From: Lenzites betulinus
Taxonomy: Eukaryota; Basidiomycota; Agaricomycetes; Polyporales; Polyporaceae
Reading direction: 5' to 3'
NCBI GenBank assembly: GCA_022264855.1
Contig: JABYQU010000001.1
Span: forward strand, 496,001 to 560,000
DNA length: 64,000 nucleotides
In this document: piece by piece, positions 1-11,212 of the stretch
How the letters are laid out: every line of letters begins with the position of its first letter
Numbering within the stretch: position 1 is the stretch's first letter
The notes under the pieces: generated by a model
Databases searched by the model: none
Told to the model about the DNA's origin: nothing
Seen by the model: only the letters and a program-made list of their open reading frames with translations
Program-made: the position numbers and the translations under genes

Positions 1-1740
1 TGACTCCTTGCTCAGATCAGTTCGTTCGGTCGACGACCAACTTGCAGGTCCCACTGCCGGTATATGCAAGCATACTCCGCCTGCTGACCAACTCTCAAGC
101 TTCAAGGCTAGCAGCCGTTTCAAAACGACAGGAGGGCTGCTTTGGGTGCCTTCGCACTTCGGCAAGCACTACGTGCTCCCGGGCAGCTACGGTGTGTATA
201 CAACCACTCAGGTTGCAAGCGCGGACCTCGACAACTCGTCTATCCGGTTCTTTATCATCTGCTAAGCTTCGCGGTCGCGCAGTAGTAATGCTGAGCCTCG
301 AATAGGAGCTTGTCCGACGCTGTCCGACGATCCGTTGGCGTGCGAACGGCGAGCGCGAGATCTGTGTGTTCAAAGAAAGAAAGAACCAGCCTCGGATGAG
401 AGGTACTGAACCGTTTACCCAGTACAAATTGGCTAGCGTGAAGCCATATTTATGGTGATGCGTAGGTGATGCGTACGTTTGGCACGAAACCCGATAGGTG
501 GATGTGCGGCCGCAGCTTGTGACTCGCGTACGTCAATATCTCGCGCGTATGGAACACGCGTGTCTTCCGTTTTTAAGCTGAACCAGCGATGTATACGAAT
601 TTGAAGCTGTATATGCTGTTACTTGTTGGCCATAGGAGTCATTTTGAGCGCAGAGCTGTTGATATGATAGCAGCTGTGGTATACGGCACATCGGATCATA
701 GCCCGCTGGCGGCCGGACGGTGAACGAGGGATTTACGCTTTCTCTCAAGAAAGTTAGAAACCCACCTTGGGTGATCATGGGAATGAACTGGTTACCCAGT
801 ACAAATGAGCCGGTGTGAAGCAATATCTAAATCGGCGCCACGCTCGCTATGAGGGGAGAGTGTTCAAGTTCTCCTCCGAGTGCGACGTATTCCAGCGGGA
901 CATCCCGTCGGTTTGCAGCTATGGACACGCTGATTGGAGTAAGATTGCACACACCTCGACCATGCGGTACTAGCAGCCATTCGAGCTCAGAGGAGGTGGC
1001 GCTCTCCTCCACATCGTCGTATCATGAGAGCAGCTCGCCATGGTCCGCTTCCCCACGGCTACGCAGAAACAGCTGCACTTACGTCGATCCCCACTCTCCC
1101 AAGCTCTTCCATGCTCCGGAGCCCGCCTGGATGCCCAATGACCTCGGCCGGGACATAGGGGGCGGTGTGTTTGTAAATGGGCTCCGTTGTGGCGGAGTAC
1201 GGCGCATGTCAGATGTCCTCTTTCCACGCTCGGTGCTCCGGGGACATCTGCCGGAAGGCCTGGAACATATCATCCTTCCGGCGGGGGGTCCGTAGAGGCG
1301 GTCCCCTGAGCCGTCTCCGTCTTAGGAAGTCGGACGGCATTGGCTGGTGGGATTTGCGCAGGACCTGGCCGCCGTCGAGGATGCAGAGGCGGATGTGGGT
1401 GCGCGGACGTCGTGCAGCGCGTCGTGCGGGGTGCAGGCGTCGGTGATGAAGTGCACATGTGAGCAGGCTGGCAAGGGGCAGCCTGGGTAAAGAAGACGAT
1501 GCACAGGCCGGATAAGTGTCGGCGGCGCGTGCGCTGGTCGCCGTCTCGCTCTCTTCCCACCTCCATCACCCCGCCCGGCTCGCGGTCGCGCACGTCGAGG
1601 ACGCGGTGCGCGGGGAGGCTTTCGCAGCAACTTTCCGAACGGTGTCCCGCCGCGCGGACAGGACCGGGTCCTGCAGTCTGCATGCCGCGTGATTGCACGA
1701 CAAGCTTGCCTTTTCGGGAATACAGACCAATATTGGATGC
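1..1740. other. Upstream region without a supported gene
   Basis: The open frames here overlap on both strands and show no domain, no convincing splice structure and no recognisable motif. Positions 371-452 and 741-826 hold two diverged copies of a short direct repeat sharing the block ttacccagtacaaat. The stretch 1765-1860 is strongly CT-rich, as expected for a fungal promoter or 5' leader of the PEPCK gene. Confidence 0.5.
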
Positions 1741-1744
1741 TTGC

Positions 1745-1759
1745 TATAAAGTCTATAAA
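1745..1759 (+). promoter_or_regulatory. Candidate TATA elements of the PEPCK promoter
   Basis: Two TATAAA hexamers lie 9 bp apart, at 1745-1750 and 1754-1759, roughly 240 bp before the PEPCK ATG and just before a CT-rich tract of the kind often found at fungal transcription starts. Assignment as the core promoter is inferred from position and sequence only. Confidence 0.4.
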
Positions 1760-1989
1760 GTCTCCCTTCCCCGGCCCCGCTCTCCTCAGCCCCCTCCCCC
1801 GCCTTCCCCGCCCCTGCATCCACACCCGCCCTCATCGTCAAGCCCGACGAGCAGCACCCTTCGTGAGTCTCCGCCCACCCCCCGGAGCGCGCGCAGGCGC
1901 CCCGCGCGTGCCCCGGCCCACTGCTCCGGCTCGCGCTCGCTCCAACTTTTTCGCTGACAATCGCGATCGTATCGTAGCACTCCTCCGCC

Positions 1990-4094
1990 ATGTCGTTCAA
2001 TCGCACCCCCTACGTGACCCCGCACATCCTCCACAAGCACTACGCCCAGTCGTATGATGCCGAGTCCTCAAATCGTGAGCCATCCCCCCTCTGTGCGCGC
2101 ATACACTCACACTAATCGGCCGCGCGATCGCAGTCATTGGCAGGGAGCTCGAGTACTTCTCCCAGGCGGGGTTCGACATGGACCGCATCCAAATCAAGCG
2201 CAACGCTCCCCCCGCTGTGCTCTACGAGGATGCCATCCGGAATGAGGGCGCCATTGTTTCCTCCTCCGGAGCGCTCATCAACTTCTCCGGCAAGAAGACC
2301 GGTCGCAGCCCGAAGGACAAGCGTATCGTCTACGAGGAAACCTCCAAGGACGAGATTTGGTGGGGGTCGGTCAACATCAAGATGGACGAGCGTAGGTGCC
2401 CCCGTGCACATTCTATGCGCGCATATATTGACGTCATATCTTCCAGATACCTTTGAGATCAACCGCGAACGCGCGATTGACTACCTTAACACGAGAGATA
2501 ATGTCTACGTCTTTGACGGTTACGCGGGTGTAAGCATCCACGCTCTTTTCCGTTCTATCTCGGGCCTGACGTCGCGCGATGCATCCAGTGGGACCCGAAG
2601 TACCGCATCAAAGTGCGAGTAATCTGCGCCCGTGCCTACCACGCTCTGTTCATGGTGAGTCGTCCATTCCGATTTTACCCGGTCGTGGAAGGTATCTTCC
2701 ATAACGGGCTCTCGTTTGGATAAACGGTCCACCGTTGCAATAATATCGCTGACGCTCGGTCCGCTCCGCCCAGAACAACATGCTCATCCGTCCGACTGAG
2801 GAGGAGCTCCAGAACTTCGGCGACCCCGATTTCATCATCTACAATGCGGGCCAGTTCCCGGCCAACCGCTTCACGAAGGGCATGTCCTCTACGACCTCCG
2901 TAGAGATCAACTTCAAGCGGATGGAGATGGTTATCCTCGGCACCGAGTACGCCGGTGAGATGAAGAAGGGTGTCTTCTCTGTGATGGTACGCTGTCCCCT
3001 CTATCGCCTATCGGTCCGAGATTACAATCAGAGCTAATCCATAATCCTGCCCTACCAGCACTATCTTCAACCGGTCAAATTCGGTCAATTGTCGCTGCAC
3101 TCTTCCGCAAACGTCGGCGAGTCCAATGACGTTACCCTCTTCTTCGGCCTGTCCGGGACGGGCAAGACGACGCTCTCGGCGGACCCGCGCCGCAAGCTGA
3201 TCGGCGACGACGAGCACGTCTGGTCAGACAACGGTGTGTTTAACATCGAGGGCGGCTGCTATGCGAAGTGCATCAACCTCTCCGCCGAGAAGGAGCCCGA
3301 GATCTTCAGCGCGATCCGCTTCGGGAGCGTGCTCGAGAACGTCGTCTACAACCCGCTCACGCGCGTGCCCGACTACGACGACGCGAGCATTACCGAGAAC
3401 ACTCGCTGCGCCTACCCCATCGAGTACATCCCGAACGCGCAGATCCCTTGCGTGGTCGATGCCCAGCCGAAAAACATCATCATGCTCACCTGCGACGCTT
3501 TCGGTGTCCTCCCGCCCGTCTCGAAGCTCACGCCCGAGCAGGCCTCGTACCACTTCCTCGCTGGCTACACCTCCAAGACGCCCGGCACTGAGGACGGCGT
3601 CCTCGAGCCCATCCCGACGTTCTCTACGTGCTACAGCGCGCCGTTCATCGTCCTCCACGTACGTCGCCGCTCGCTCGCTTCTGATACTCAGCCACTAACC
3701 CTCACCCCTATAGCCCGGCCGCTACGCCGAGATGCTCGCGGAGCGCATGGCGAAGCACAACGTCGACTGCTGGCTCATCAACACGGGCTGGACTGGCGGC
3801 AAGTTCGGAACGGGCAAGCGCTGCCCGCTCAAGTACACGCGCCGCATCGTCGACGCCGTGCACTCGGGCGAGCTCGCGAAGGCCGAGTACGAGCGCTTTG
3901 GCGTGTTCGGGCTGCAGGTCCCGACCGCGCTCGAGGGCGTGCCGCGCGAGATCCTGAACCCGGCGCTCGCATGGCCGAACAAGGAGGCGTTCGAGCGCGA
4001 GGTGCGCAAGCTCGCGGGCATGTTCCAGAAGGCGTTCGCGCTGTACGAGAGCGACGTCGAGGAGAAGGTGCGCCTCGCGGGCCCGCAGCTCTAG
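1990..4094 (+). CDS. PCK1: Phosphoenolpyruvate carboxykinase (ATP), gluconeogenic
   Basis: Catalyses oxaloacetate + ATP to phosphoenolpyruvate + ADP + CO2, the committed cytosolic step of gluconeogenesis. Seven exons keep frame: 1990-2074, 2134-2391, 2447-2529, 2589-2654, 2774-2986, 3059-3658 and 3714-4094, giving 561 aa, close to the usual 540-560 for fungal ATP-PEPCK. Visible signatures are [14 protein letters not shown] near the N-terminus, the P-loop GLSGTGKT at about residues 265-272 followed by SADP, the kinase-2 motif LIGDDEHVW, and the C-terminal [14 protein letters not shown]. The first ATG lies in a good context (ccgccATGtc) and starts the conserved reading frame. Expression is probably controlled by glucose repression, as for this family in other fungi; no operator was identified. 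A large antisense frame at 3224-3658 is a GC-bias shadow. Confidence 0.96.
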
Positions 4095-4768
4095 GGTGGG
4101 CGACGTGTGAGAAGCGATATAAGGTGGCGTTCGGGGAGCTTGGTTCGAGTACATGATCAGCCTACCAGGGACAGTTCGCCGTGTGTGTACCGATAGATGT
4201 ATATTCCCCATAAGTCTCTGTACAATTGCAACCTGCAATGTTGGCTACAACAACTCGCTCGAGTGTATCCGTACTTGGGCATTTCGCAGCGGCGGTACGT
4301 CCATCGATGCAAGCCATATTCAAGCTGTGGTACGTCAGTGGCCCGCGAACTTCTCCAACGGCACTTCCAACTCCTGTCCGCCGCCAACGCGCCCTCCCAT
4401 GCCTGTGTCAAGAGAGCACCCGCGTTCAGCACCGTTCCGCGCAAACGCTCTCATGGTGTGGACGCCGATCTTAGCTAGCCGATCCTCTGAGACTCGAGAA
4501 AATATAGCGTGACGAACTCGTCCTTGGTACCGTTCTCCAGCAGATGCGCATCATTGTCCTCGGCATGTTGTGTCCGAGTCGCGAGCGCAGGCAGACCGCA
4601 GATGACGCGCGCGAGGTCGGGTGGTGCTCGGGAGTGAGCGCCTGAGTTTGCGGCACGATTTGCGACTAGACGAGGAGGAAGGGACGGAGGGCGGGTGGAC
4701 AATTGGAAAGAGAGCGGTCGGCGCGCGGGAGGGCGCCGCCGGGGGCGGGTTTGTAGCAGAGCGCAGAA
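4095..4768. other. Intergenic region with a small gene fragment
   Basis: This is the PEPCK 3' flank. Minus-strand frame 4475-4702 contains a peptide with the core AEDNDAHLLENGTKDE. The same peptide in diverged form (AGNNDADLLENTTKDE) lies at about 10820-10900 inside the inverted-repeat spacer. Both look like remnants of one unidentified gene end, because protein-level similarity is kept over about 30 residues while the rest is lost. No intact gene is supported here. Confidence 0.4.
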
Positions 4769-6836
4769 CGATACCCTGGATACAGTACTTTTGATCTTTC
4801 GATGTGGTAGTATATGTGGATACCGCGCGGCGGTTTATGACACTTCCGCAATTGCTGTGACGAGAAACCCCCTGCGTTCTAGCGTATATGGGCGACAGAG
4901 GCACAACACGTGGACACATCGTGACAGTGACAGTGAGCGAGAACTCGACCCCGGGATATCCTGATATCTGGACGGAGAACAGCCGTTCCGACGGATCGCG
5001 AGATACCTCCTCCCCTCCTACACAGACGTACCTTCACCTTACCACACCATCATGCCGCCGACACGCTCTGACCGACGACAATGCAAAACCGACTCGGACG
5101 AGAACCAAAGATCGTGTGGGCCGCACATCACGCCTATGATGTTGAGGAAAGCCATGCCGAGGAGCCATGAAGAGGTGGCGTTCATAATATCTCTGTTGGG
5201 TGCGCCACACCGCTGACTGGACGTAGGCCTACGATCACTTTGGTTTTTTCCAGGCAGTGCCCACCACCAGCTCCCCAGACAGGCCAGGAACACCACCCTA
5301 CATTCCAACTTCACAACAGCCTACATGGGCAGCACGATATACGGAGGTGAGAGTCTCTCAGTGTTTCAGATACTCAGAGTCGATGACAAAAATGACAGGA
5401 CGATCAACGCCACCTCCCCTACATGGCACTTTCCTCGGGACCCCCAGCCCTCCCCGGTGGTCACCACCCATGGTTCGCACACGGGCAGTCCTCCAATGGC
5501 CTCCGTGAGCCGTTGTGGCCCATGGCTCCAGGCGGGGCATCTGACGACGGGGGATCAATGCAACACGCCTCACTGGCGTACAATCACCACGATCCCCCAC
5601 TTCCATGGCGATCGTACACCACACCTTCGGCCACCGCGCAGGAATGGCCATTCATGTACAGTGGGGAGCACGTAGCATCCTCTTTGAATGGAGACTGGAA
5701 CACACCTGGAACACGCCAATACACTGGCCCAGGTAGCGCTCCTAGCATGGGGACATGGGATGGACATCCTTCGCCACCGTGGACAAATGGAGCCCACACC
5801 TTCGACAACGCTGTGCCCCAATCTTCGTCATGGCATCTGCCGGGCGTAGAGAGGGTGCACAGCCCGAACAACAATACAGACACTGGAACTGCGCAAGCTG
5901 CGCTGCTCCCATATGGCTGCACGTCGATAGAGCCGTGCGCTCACGTCACGCACGCGTGCTTCGACTACACATACGGCCAATCCACAGCCCTTGTGCCGAA
6001 TACACAGAATATCCACCAGATGGCCAATCACAACCTCCCCGATTGGCAGCCGCAACTCGGCAACCAACCAGTCCCAGTTCGAGGTCGCTGGCCTCAAGAT
6101 GTCGCCGGACCAGCGTACCCTCGACCAAGCTTCGAGGACGGGCTCACCTTGCGGCAGTCAAGCGCAGCCTTCCAAGGCTATCACGACTTCGAACCTGTGC
6201 CCTGGATGGAGCCGGACACATGTAACATCCATGTGGCTACTAGCAATGGCCTCCAATATTGGCAGCCGAACGTAGCTGTCCATCCGACCCCGACTCAGGA
6301 CTACTGGGCTCAAGATGCGATGGGCGCATGGTACCCCCACCCAGGCTACCAAGATGATGCGCCTTTCCGGCACACAAGCACGGGTTCTAGCTCCTCCACT
6401 GCACCCTATGAAGACTTCGAGGCACCCACAATGGGGCCGGACAGCATGATCCCACACGGCGACACAGCGACGACGTACCAGGTGTGCCCAGCAGCTGAAC
6501 CTGACACCATAGAGGAGCTGGACTGGCTCGTGTTGGATATGGACCAGCTCCTGGCGAAGTATCGCCCGAAGACGATGGCCGTTGGGTGAGGGGTGCCAGT
6601 CGAAGTGCGGCTTTCTTCAGCCTGCGTACGACGACTTCTGGTAGTTTAGGATTCAAACTGTCGGTCTATAGCAGTTAGGACGATGTACGTACAATGTATC
6701 CAGCTCTTTGCGGGTGTAGCAGGTTATGATGAGATTCTCTGTTAGCTGGAGATATCGAGCCGCGAGCACGGAGAGCAGAGCAGAGTGAGCGCGATCGATC
6801 GATCAGCCATTCCTGCGCTCGCAATCTAATCTGATA
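4769..6836 (+). repeat. Left arm of a 2.07-kb inverted duplication
   Basis: From cgataccctggatac at 4769 to ctgata at 6836 the sequence recurs in reverse complement at 13188-15255. Both arms measure 2,068 bp by these boundaries. Identity is high across the arm, including introns and non-coding flanks, with a few small indels and one diverged block inside the coding gene. The high identity implies a recent duplication or ongoing gene conversion between the arms. Each arm encodes one copy of the same three-exon gene. Confidence 0.93.
5052..6589 (+). CDS. Ser/Pro/Gly-rich protein of unknown function, left-arm copy
   Basis: I do not recognise a family. The three-exon model 5052-5199, 5258-5346, 5399-6589 keeps frame and gives 475 aa. 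The N-terminus is basic (MPPTRSDRRQ). The rest is low complexity, rich in Pro, Gly, Ser, His, Gln and Trp, with recurring short aromatic units such as DYWAQDAMGAWYPHPGY. The C-terminus is acidic-hydrophobic (EELDWLVLDMDQLLAKY), which would suit an activation or interaction domain; that reading is speculative. No zinc finger, homeodomain or HMG box is seen. The right-arm copy supports the model: its splice sites are preserved and its differences do not break the frame. The first exon is less certain than exon 3, since the opposite strand is also open there. Confidence 0.6.
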
Positions 6837-7026
6837 AACCCGTGCAACACGAGCAGCCTTCATCCAATCATATTATAATCCTCTATTCGAAGAGTAGGCC
6901 CAATGATGGTGGCCGTGTTGACTGGAGAAACCGTACGCGTGTTGATATACATCCAAACATGCATTCACAACGGCGTAGAACACGGCGTGAAGGACAAACT
7001 ACGACGCCGCGCCCTTCCACGACAGC

Positions 7027-9280
7027 CTATTCGTTGTTGGAATTGATGTCCATCCTGGGTTCGACCGCCCTCTGTAGAAGTGCCATTATCTTGGCGTAGG
7101 TGAACGCCTCGGACACCGGGAAAGACACAGGCGCATTTTGATACGGCCGATCTTCCTTTTCTTCGTCCTCTGAATCAGTGAGATCATAGTCGCGGTCCGT
7201 TGAATCTTCTGCCCGGACGTCCTTATAACACTTCGCGATTATGTGGTGGAGTGGATGGGTAATGTGTTTGCCGACAAAACGGTTGGAGCGCAGTAGCTCA
7301 GAAAGCCCAAGCATCGACGACCGCATCAAATATATGTCGAAGATTGTTGTTTGACCAAACATATCGGCGAAGAACTTGCGGGCGGCATCCTTCGAAATCC
7401 CCTGGTCGTCTCCCGCGATGATGATGATTTTCCTGAAGATTGCATAGAGCAAAACCCAGAAGAAGGATTCGACGTCATCCTCGGGTTCGTTTTGAATCGA
7501 CGTTTTGCCCGCACGAAGATGCAACAAGAGACGGCGGGACATAAACCGGAGTGAGTCCTGTGCATGTGTAGGTTAATAAAGTCTTGCATTCTGAGCTTCA
7601 TAGATGAAATTCATACCGAATCGGGGGTAGGAGCTGTTCCCCTCAGGCTCCTGAACGGCGCAGATGTGGTTGTGGGATAATCCATCGCCTGGGCGTGCTC
7701 AAGATCGATGAGAAATCCACGCGCACCTTGCTCGTGCGGATGTACGGAGAGCAGTATGTTCCCCGCATTAATGTTACGATGCAATATGTTCTGGTCTACG
7801 AGCCATTTGTGTCCTGAGGTTCAAATGAGTGATCGTCCCCTCAGTTACAGAGCGGGACTGGCATACCAGTCAGGGCATCTAACATGCCTCCGACAAGCTC
7901 CTCAGCAGTCCCGTACTCCCAGATCGGCCTCCCTTCAGACGCGAGTACGATGCGGTGGAGGATCAATGTATCCTCCATGGGAGGAAGTATTGCTTCACGA
8001 AGCCGATGGACGGTAATGGGCAATCCGGCGCGATCGCCCCATCGTTCCGAGTCGACAGGGAATGCAGCATCTCCCCCTGTAACGAATTTTGCCAGGCCGG
8101 GATGGCCCCCCGCAGCGCTGACGAGCATGTAGATGTCCGACTCGGAGCGACATTTGCTGGAGCGCCATGAGGATTTCATGACGAAGACGGCCCCTTCTTT
8201 CTTGTCGGACTTGCGCTCTCCGTCGTCCTCCCGGACCTTCCACACTGTCGTTCCACGACCGAATAGCGCGAACGAAGACCACAATGGTTTCTCGCCACTG
8301 AGCAGCCACTGTCGCGGATCTTCACCAACTCGGTTCACTGCCCCGAAGACCGCCGTACCGTGCTCCTGCACGGTGTACAAGGTGACTGAAGGATCACGCC
8401 CCAGCTGCTCCTCAGTCAGGAGGTGAGTCATGCTGTACACAATGCGGATGAAGATGTCCAAGTCCGCCCACATATTGTATTGCGGGGAGAGCTGAACACC
8501 CAGACGGTCGAATATGCCGACGCAGAACTTGTCTCCATAGATCATGATCCCGACAGAAAAGGCGGCAAAGGGACGGGCAGATAGATGCACGCGTGCGTAG
8601 TTAGCGACTTGGGTGAGCAGGAGAGTGGCCTGGTAGTTCTCGTCGACGAAAGGGTGCGTCTCAGACGCTGCCTTCACTGCGATAAACGCGACGTGGTTCC
8701 ACGCATAGCGCCGACGTCTGTCATTTCTGGGCAAACGTTCGAGCATGTCGCTGTTGTTGAAAAGTGTGAACGCCGGTGTGACACGAGGGAAGCCGAAGCA
8801 TAGTGTATGGTATTGGTCTCCAATAAGGTCCGTGGTCTGATTGATGAAGCACCTGTTGAAACTCGCGCTGCTTGCAGTGCTCTGGGCAGTCCGTGGCGGT
8901 ATGTAGTCATATCGGCGGATGTGCTCAAAAATCGTACGCTGTGCGACAAGTATTAGCCATGCTGAAGTTTCTCTGTAGATACTCACCAACGGCTCATGCA
9001 TCTCCCTCTCACGTTTGCTTCCTCTTGCCGCATTCTCATCAGCGTGCATCACAAGCTCCGGCGCCTGTCTGTCTTTAGCCCAGCTGGATAGTAGATATCG
9101 CAGCGTTTTTACGCTGTCGGCACAAATTTCTAAAAGGCTGTGTTTGCAGCCCCTGACGAGATCCGAGTCGACCTCCATAATCCGCAAGCGATCCAGAACT
9201 GACGTTTGCTTGAAATCGACTCCCCATTCAGCGAGTTCGACCTTAGTCGTCTCATGGGGATTCAAGACGGGGTGCGGCAT
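7027..9280 (-). CDS. FunK1-type fungal protein kinase, HRD motif altered to HRN
   Basis: Four exons on the minus strand (9280-8987, 8938-7867, 7813-7617, 7557-7027) give 697 aa, the normal size for the FunK1 family that is greatly expanded in Agaricomycetes. The N-terminal 250 residues are the FunK1 lead domain. The beta-3 lysine region reads AVFVMKSSW, the catalytic loop ILHRNINAGNIL (Asn at about residue 469), and the metal site FLIDLEHA. FMSRRLL and DDVESFFWVLLYAI follow, both typical of the family. The usual catalytic Asp of HRD is Asn here, so activity is doubtful although the Lys and the Asp of the metal site remain. The C-terminal region contains an acidic run (TDSEDEEKEDR). The gene fills most of the left half of the inverted-repeat spacer. 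Confidence 0.88.
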
Positions 9281-9739
9281 CTTCTATTGATCACCCCGCT
9301 GACGTTCAACTTGCGGGAGGAAAAGCTGACTGAGGCTTGAGTAACATGACAGTGTAGACACGCTGACTTAGCGAACATGATGCTGGGCCACGGAGCCCTA
9401 ACAGCTCACCTGTACTGCAGTACCTTTCTGTCAACGTGCACTAGCGAAGTGGCAGCGCCCGTTCGATCAGCCGGAACAAAATAATTGATGAATTCGAAGC
9501 AAGGCGATGAAGAAGCGCAGAACTTGTCAGATTGAAATCCGTTGCTAGTATGTCTGAAGCTTTCCGGACAGAGCAATGAGCGGAAGAACGACAAAGTAGG
9601 CGCCGATATCAGCACTGACAGCAGCGTAGTGGCTGTGCAACTCGTGCCCATTAAGGCAGGTGATCTAATCTGTGTCGGCAGGTGTGAGGCTGGTGCTTTG
9701 ATATAAGTTGAAGGAACCAGACCGCGACTGGCCTCATGT
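9281..9739. other. Gap between kinase and transporter remnant
   Basis: I see no protein or RNA feature here. It probably holds the FunK1 promoter (its ATG is at 9280, reading left) and sequence that replaced the lost 3' end of the transporter. Confidence 0.4.
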
Positions 9740-10453
9740 TCAAGAGGATCCACCGACCAGTATCGTGTTGAACGCGCCCCGATTGTAAGCACCCGCACCT
9801 GCACCCGCGCCGGTGACCCACGCCTTCATCGCGCCGAAGATGAGGAGGACGAGGCCGGTGAGGACGCACGAATCTATCAACACGGTATGCGTGATGGGCT
9901 CGCAGAAGTATGGCATGAGGGGAATGAGGCCGCCGACGAGGTATCCCAGGCCGATCGTGGACGCGGAAGCGTACATGCGCACCGTCGACACGTCCTGAAG
10001 TAGGAACGCGGTGAGCCCGACCTCCTTCGCCCACCGCAGCTCCCCGCCCTCCTCCGCGATCATGGTCGCGTCGCTCGCGATGCTCACACGCACTGCCCGT
10101 GATGACGATGAGGACGACGTGCCCTCGTCCGCGGGGCCCGTGCTGAACTCGACGTCGCGTAGGCAGGACGCGACCTGCTGCGACACCTTCTCGTTGACGC
10201 CCACCGGCCCGAGCATGGCGTGCACCTCGCGCTCCATCTCGCTGTTGCATGAGCGCACGACGCGTGCGGAGGTGACCTTGCGCAGATAGCGGTAGTGGTC
10301 GCGTTCGGCCTGCGTTGCGAGGAAACCGCCGATGCCCATTGAGATTGCGCCCGCGATGAGCTCTGCGATGCCGCCGAGGATGACCAGCTTTGACTCGCTG
10401 AGGGACGAGAGGCCGGCAGAGACCCCAGAGGCATACCCGCTACTACATCGCAC
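9740..10453 (-). pseudogene. CCC1/VIT-family iron/manganese transporter, truncated at both ends
   Basis: The frame encodes the middle of a vacuolar iron transporter: GVSAGLSSLSESKLVILGG, then AGAISMGIGGFLATQAERDHY (the conserved loop after the second helix), a cytosolic Glu-rich segment with MEREVHAMLGPVG, and two later helices (STIGLGYLVGGLIPLMPYF and VLIDSCVLTGLVLLIFGAMKAW). The first transmembrane helix with its conserved IGxxDGLTVPF region is absent upstream, and no splice acceptor joins it to any sensible exon. At the 3' end the last helix stops abruptly after AFNTILVGG with a stop codon two residues later. Such proteins move cytosolic Fe2+/Mn2+ into the vacuole. This copy is probably non-functional, although its central frame of 237 codons is still open. 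Confidence 0.75.
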
Positions 10454-11024
10454 TAGTTTGAAATGTGTGAGTAGCTACGACACAGTAGTGTCCCGTGCCA
10501 TATTGGATGAGGATGGCGGCGGCTCTTAGTATTACGCCGCTGCAAACACCCACATCATGGCATGTGAGATGGACTTGACGGGGATACGTTTCCCACTGGC
10601 GTGTAAGCGTTCCGACCTGTCTTGCGCCAGGGATACTCCCTGCAAACCTACGCCAATCGTCCGGCAATATCTTTAGAGTATATTGGCGGGACTGGATGAT
10701 TATATGCGGCGCGTGGACGCTGTTATTGGTTGGGCAGGGCTTCTAAGACTTGACGTGCGTAGAGAGCTTCGAGCATTGTGCTGACGGCGGGCTCATCAAC
10801 GCTCGAGCCGGGAGCAGCGCGACAGCCTCGTCCTTAGTAGTGTTCTCCAGCAGATCTGCGTCGTTGTTTCCGGCATGTTCGAAGTCAGTGACATACTTAC
10901 GAGCAGATGGACCTCGGATAGTGGCAAGGCGGAGAACGTCCCGGCGATCTACAGTATGTCAGGAATGTCGGGATAAGCCTGCAGCAGAGTGGTTCGTCGG
11001 AAAGAGGATAGGATTTTCGTTCAT
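10454..11024. other. Rearranged non-coding stretch with a gene fragment
   Basis: About 10820-10940 on the minus strand resembles the fragment found downstream of PEPCK (peptide core LLENTTKDE against LLENGTKDE). The rest contains short overlapping frames without protein-like composition. Confidence 0.35.
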
Positions 11025-11150
11025 ACCCATAAAGGTGCCTGCATGATGGACCTAGACTCAGGGCGTTTGAGGGACGTTTTGCAGTGTATCGCCGCTCTCA
11101 AGGAGCGGAAGCACGCGAGTGAGGGGAAATCTTAATACATACATAGAACG
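11025..11150 (+). pseudogene. Duplicated 3' end of the SCY1-like gene (last intron and last exon)
   Basis: Starting at cccataaagg the sequence parallels the last intron of the SCY1-like gene near 15377-15323. It then carries an acceptor (ttttgcag) and a short exon encoding IAALKERKHASEGKS and a stop. The intact gene has IAALKEQKKHASEAKS and a stop in the same position. Everything upstream of this last intron is missing, so this is a 3' fragment. It runs directly into a copy of the sequence that forms the outer edge of the inverted repeat arms. Confidence 0.75.
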
Positions 11151-11212
11151 ATACCTTGGATACAGAACTTTCGAGGTGGTGGTATATATGGGTACAGCGG
11201 TTTATGATGATG
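11145..11212 (+). repeat. Third copy of the inverted-repeat outer-edge sequence
   Basis: The block starting gataccttggatacaga and ending in gcggtttatga matches, with several substitutions and one deletion, the first 80 bp of the left arm (4769 on) and the last 80 bp of the right arm (reverse complement, ending 15255). In this copy the DAD2 stop codon (TTA on the plus strand, 11202-11204) lies inside the shared block. Confidence 0.75.

Noticed and set aside
1270..2057. Several overlapping frames of 120-170 codons on both strands
   Set aside because: They lie in the CT-rich promoter and leader of PEPCK; composition (Pro/Arg/Ala) reflects base bias.
3224..3658. 144-codon minus-strand frame
   Set aside because: Antisense to PEPCK exon 6; no recognisable protein.
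5039..5314. Minus-strand frame that looks protein-like (NATSSWLLGMAFLNIIG)
   Set aside because: Considered as an alternative to exon 1 of the arm gene, but the plus-strand model gives three exons with correct splice sites and frame in both copies.
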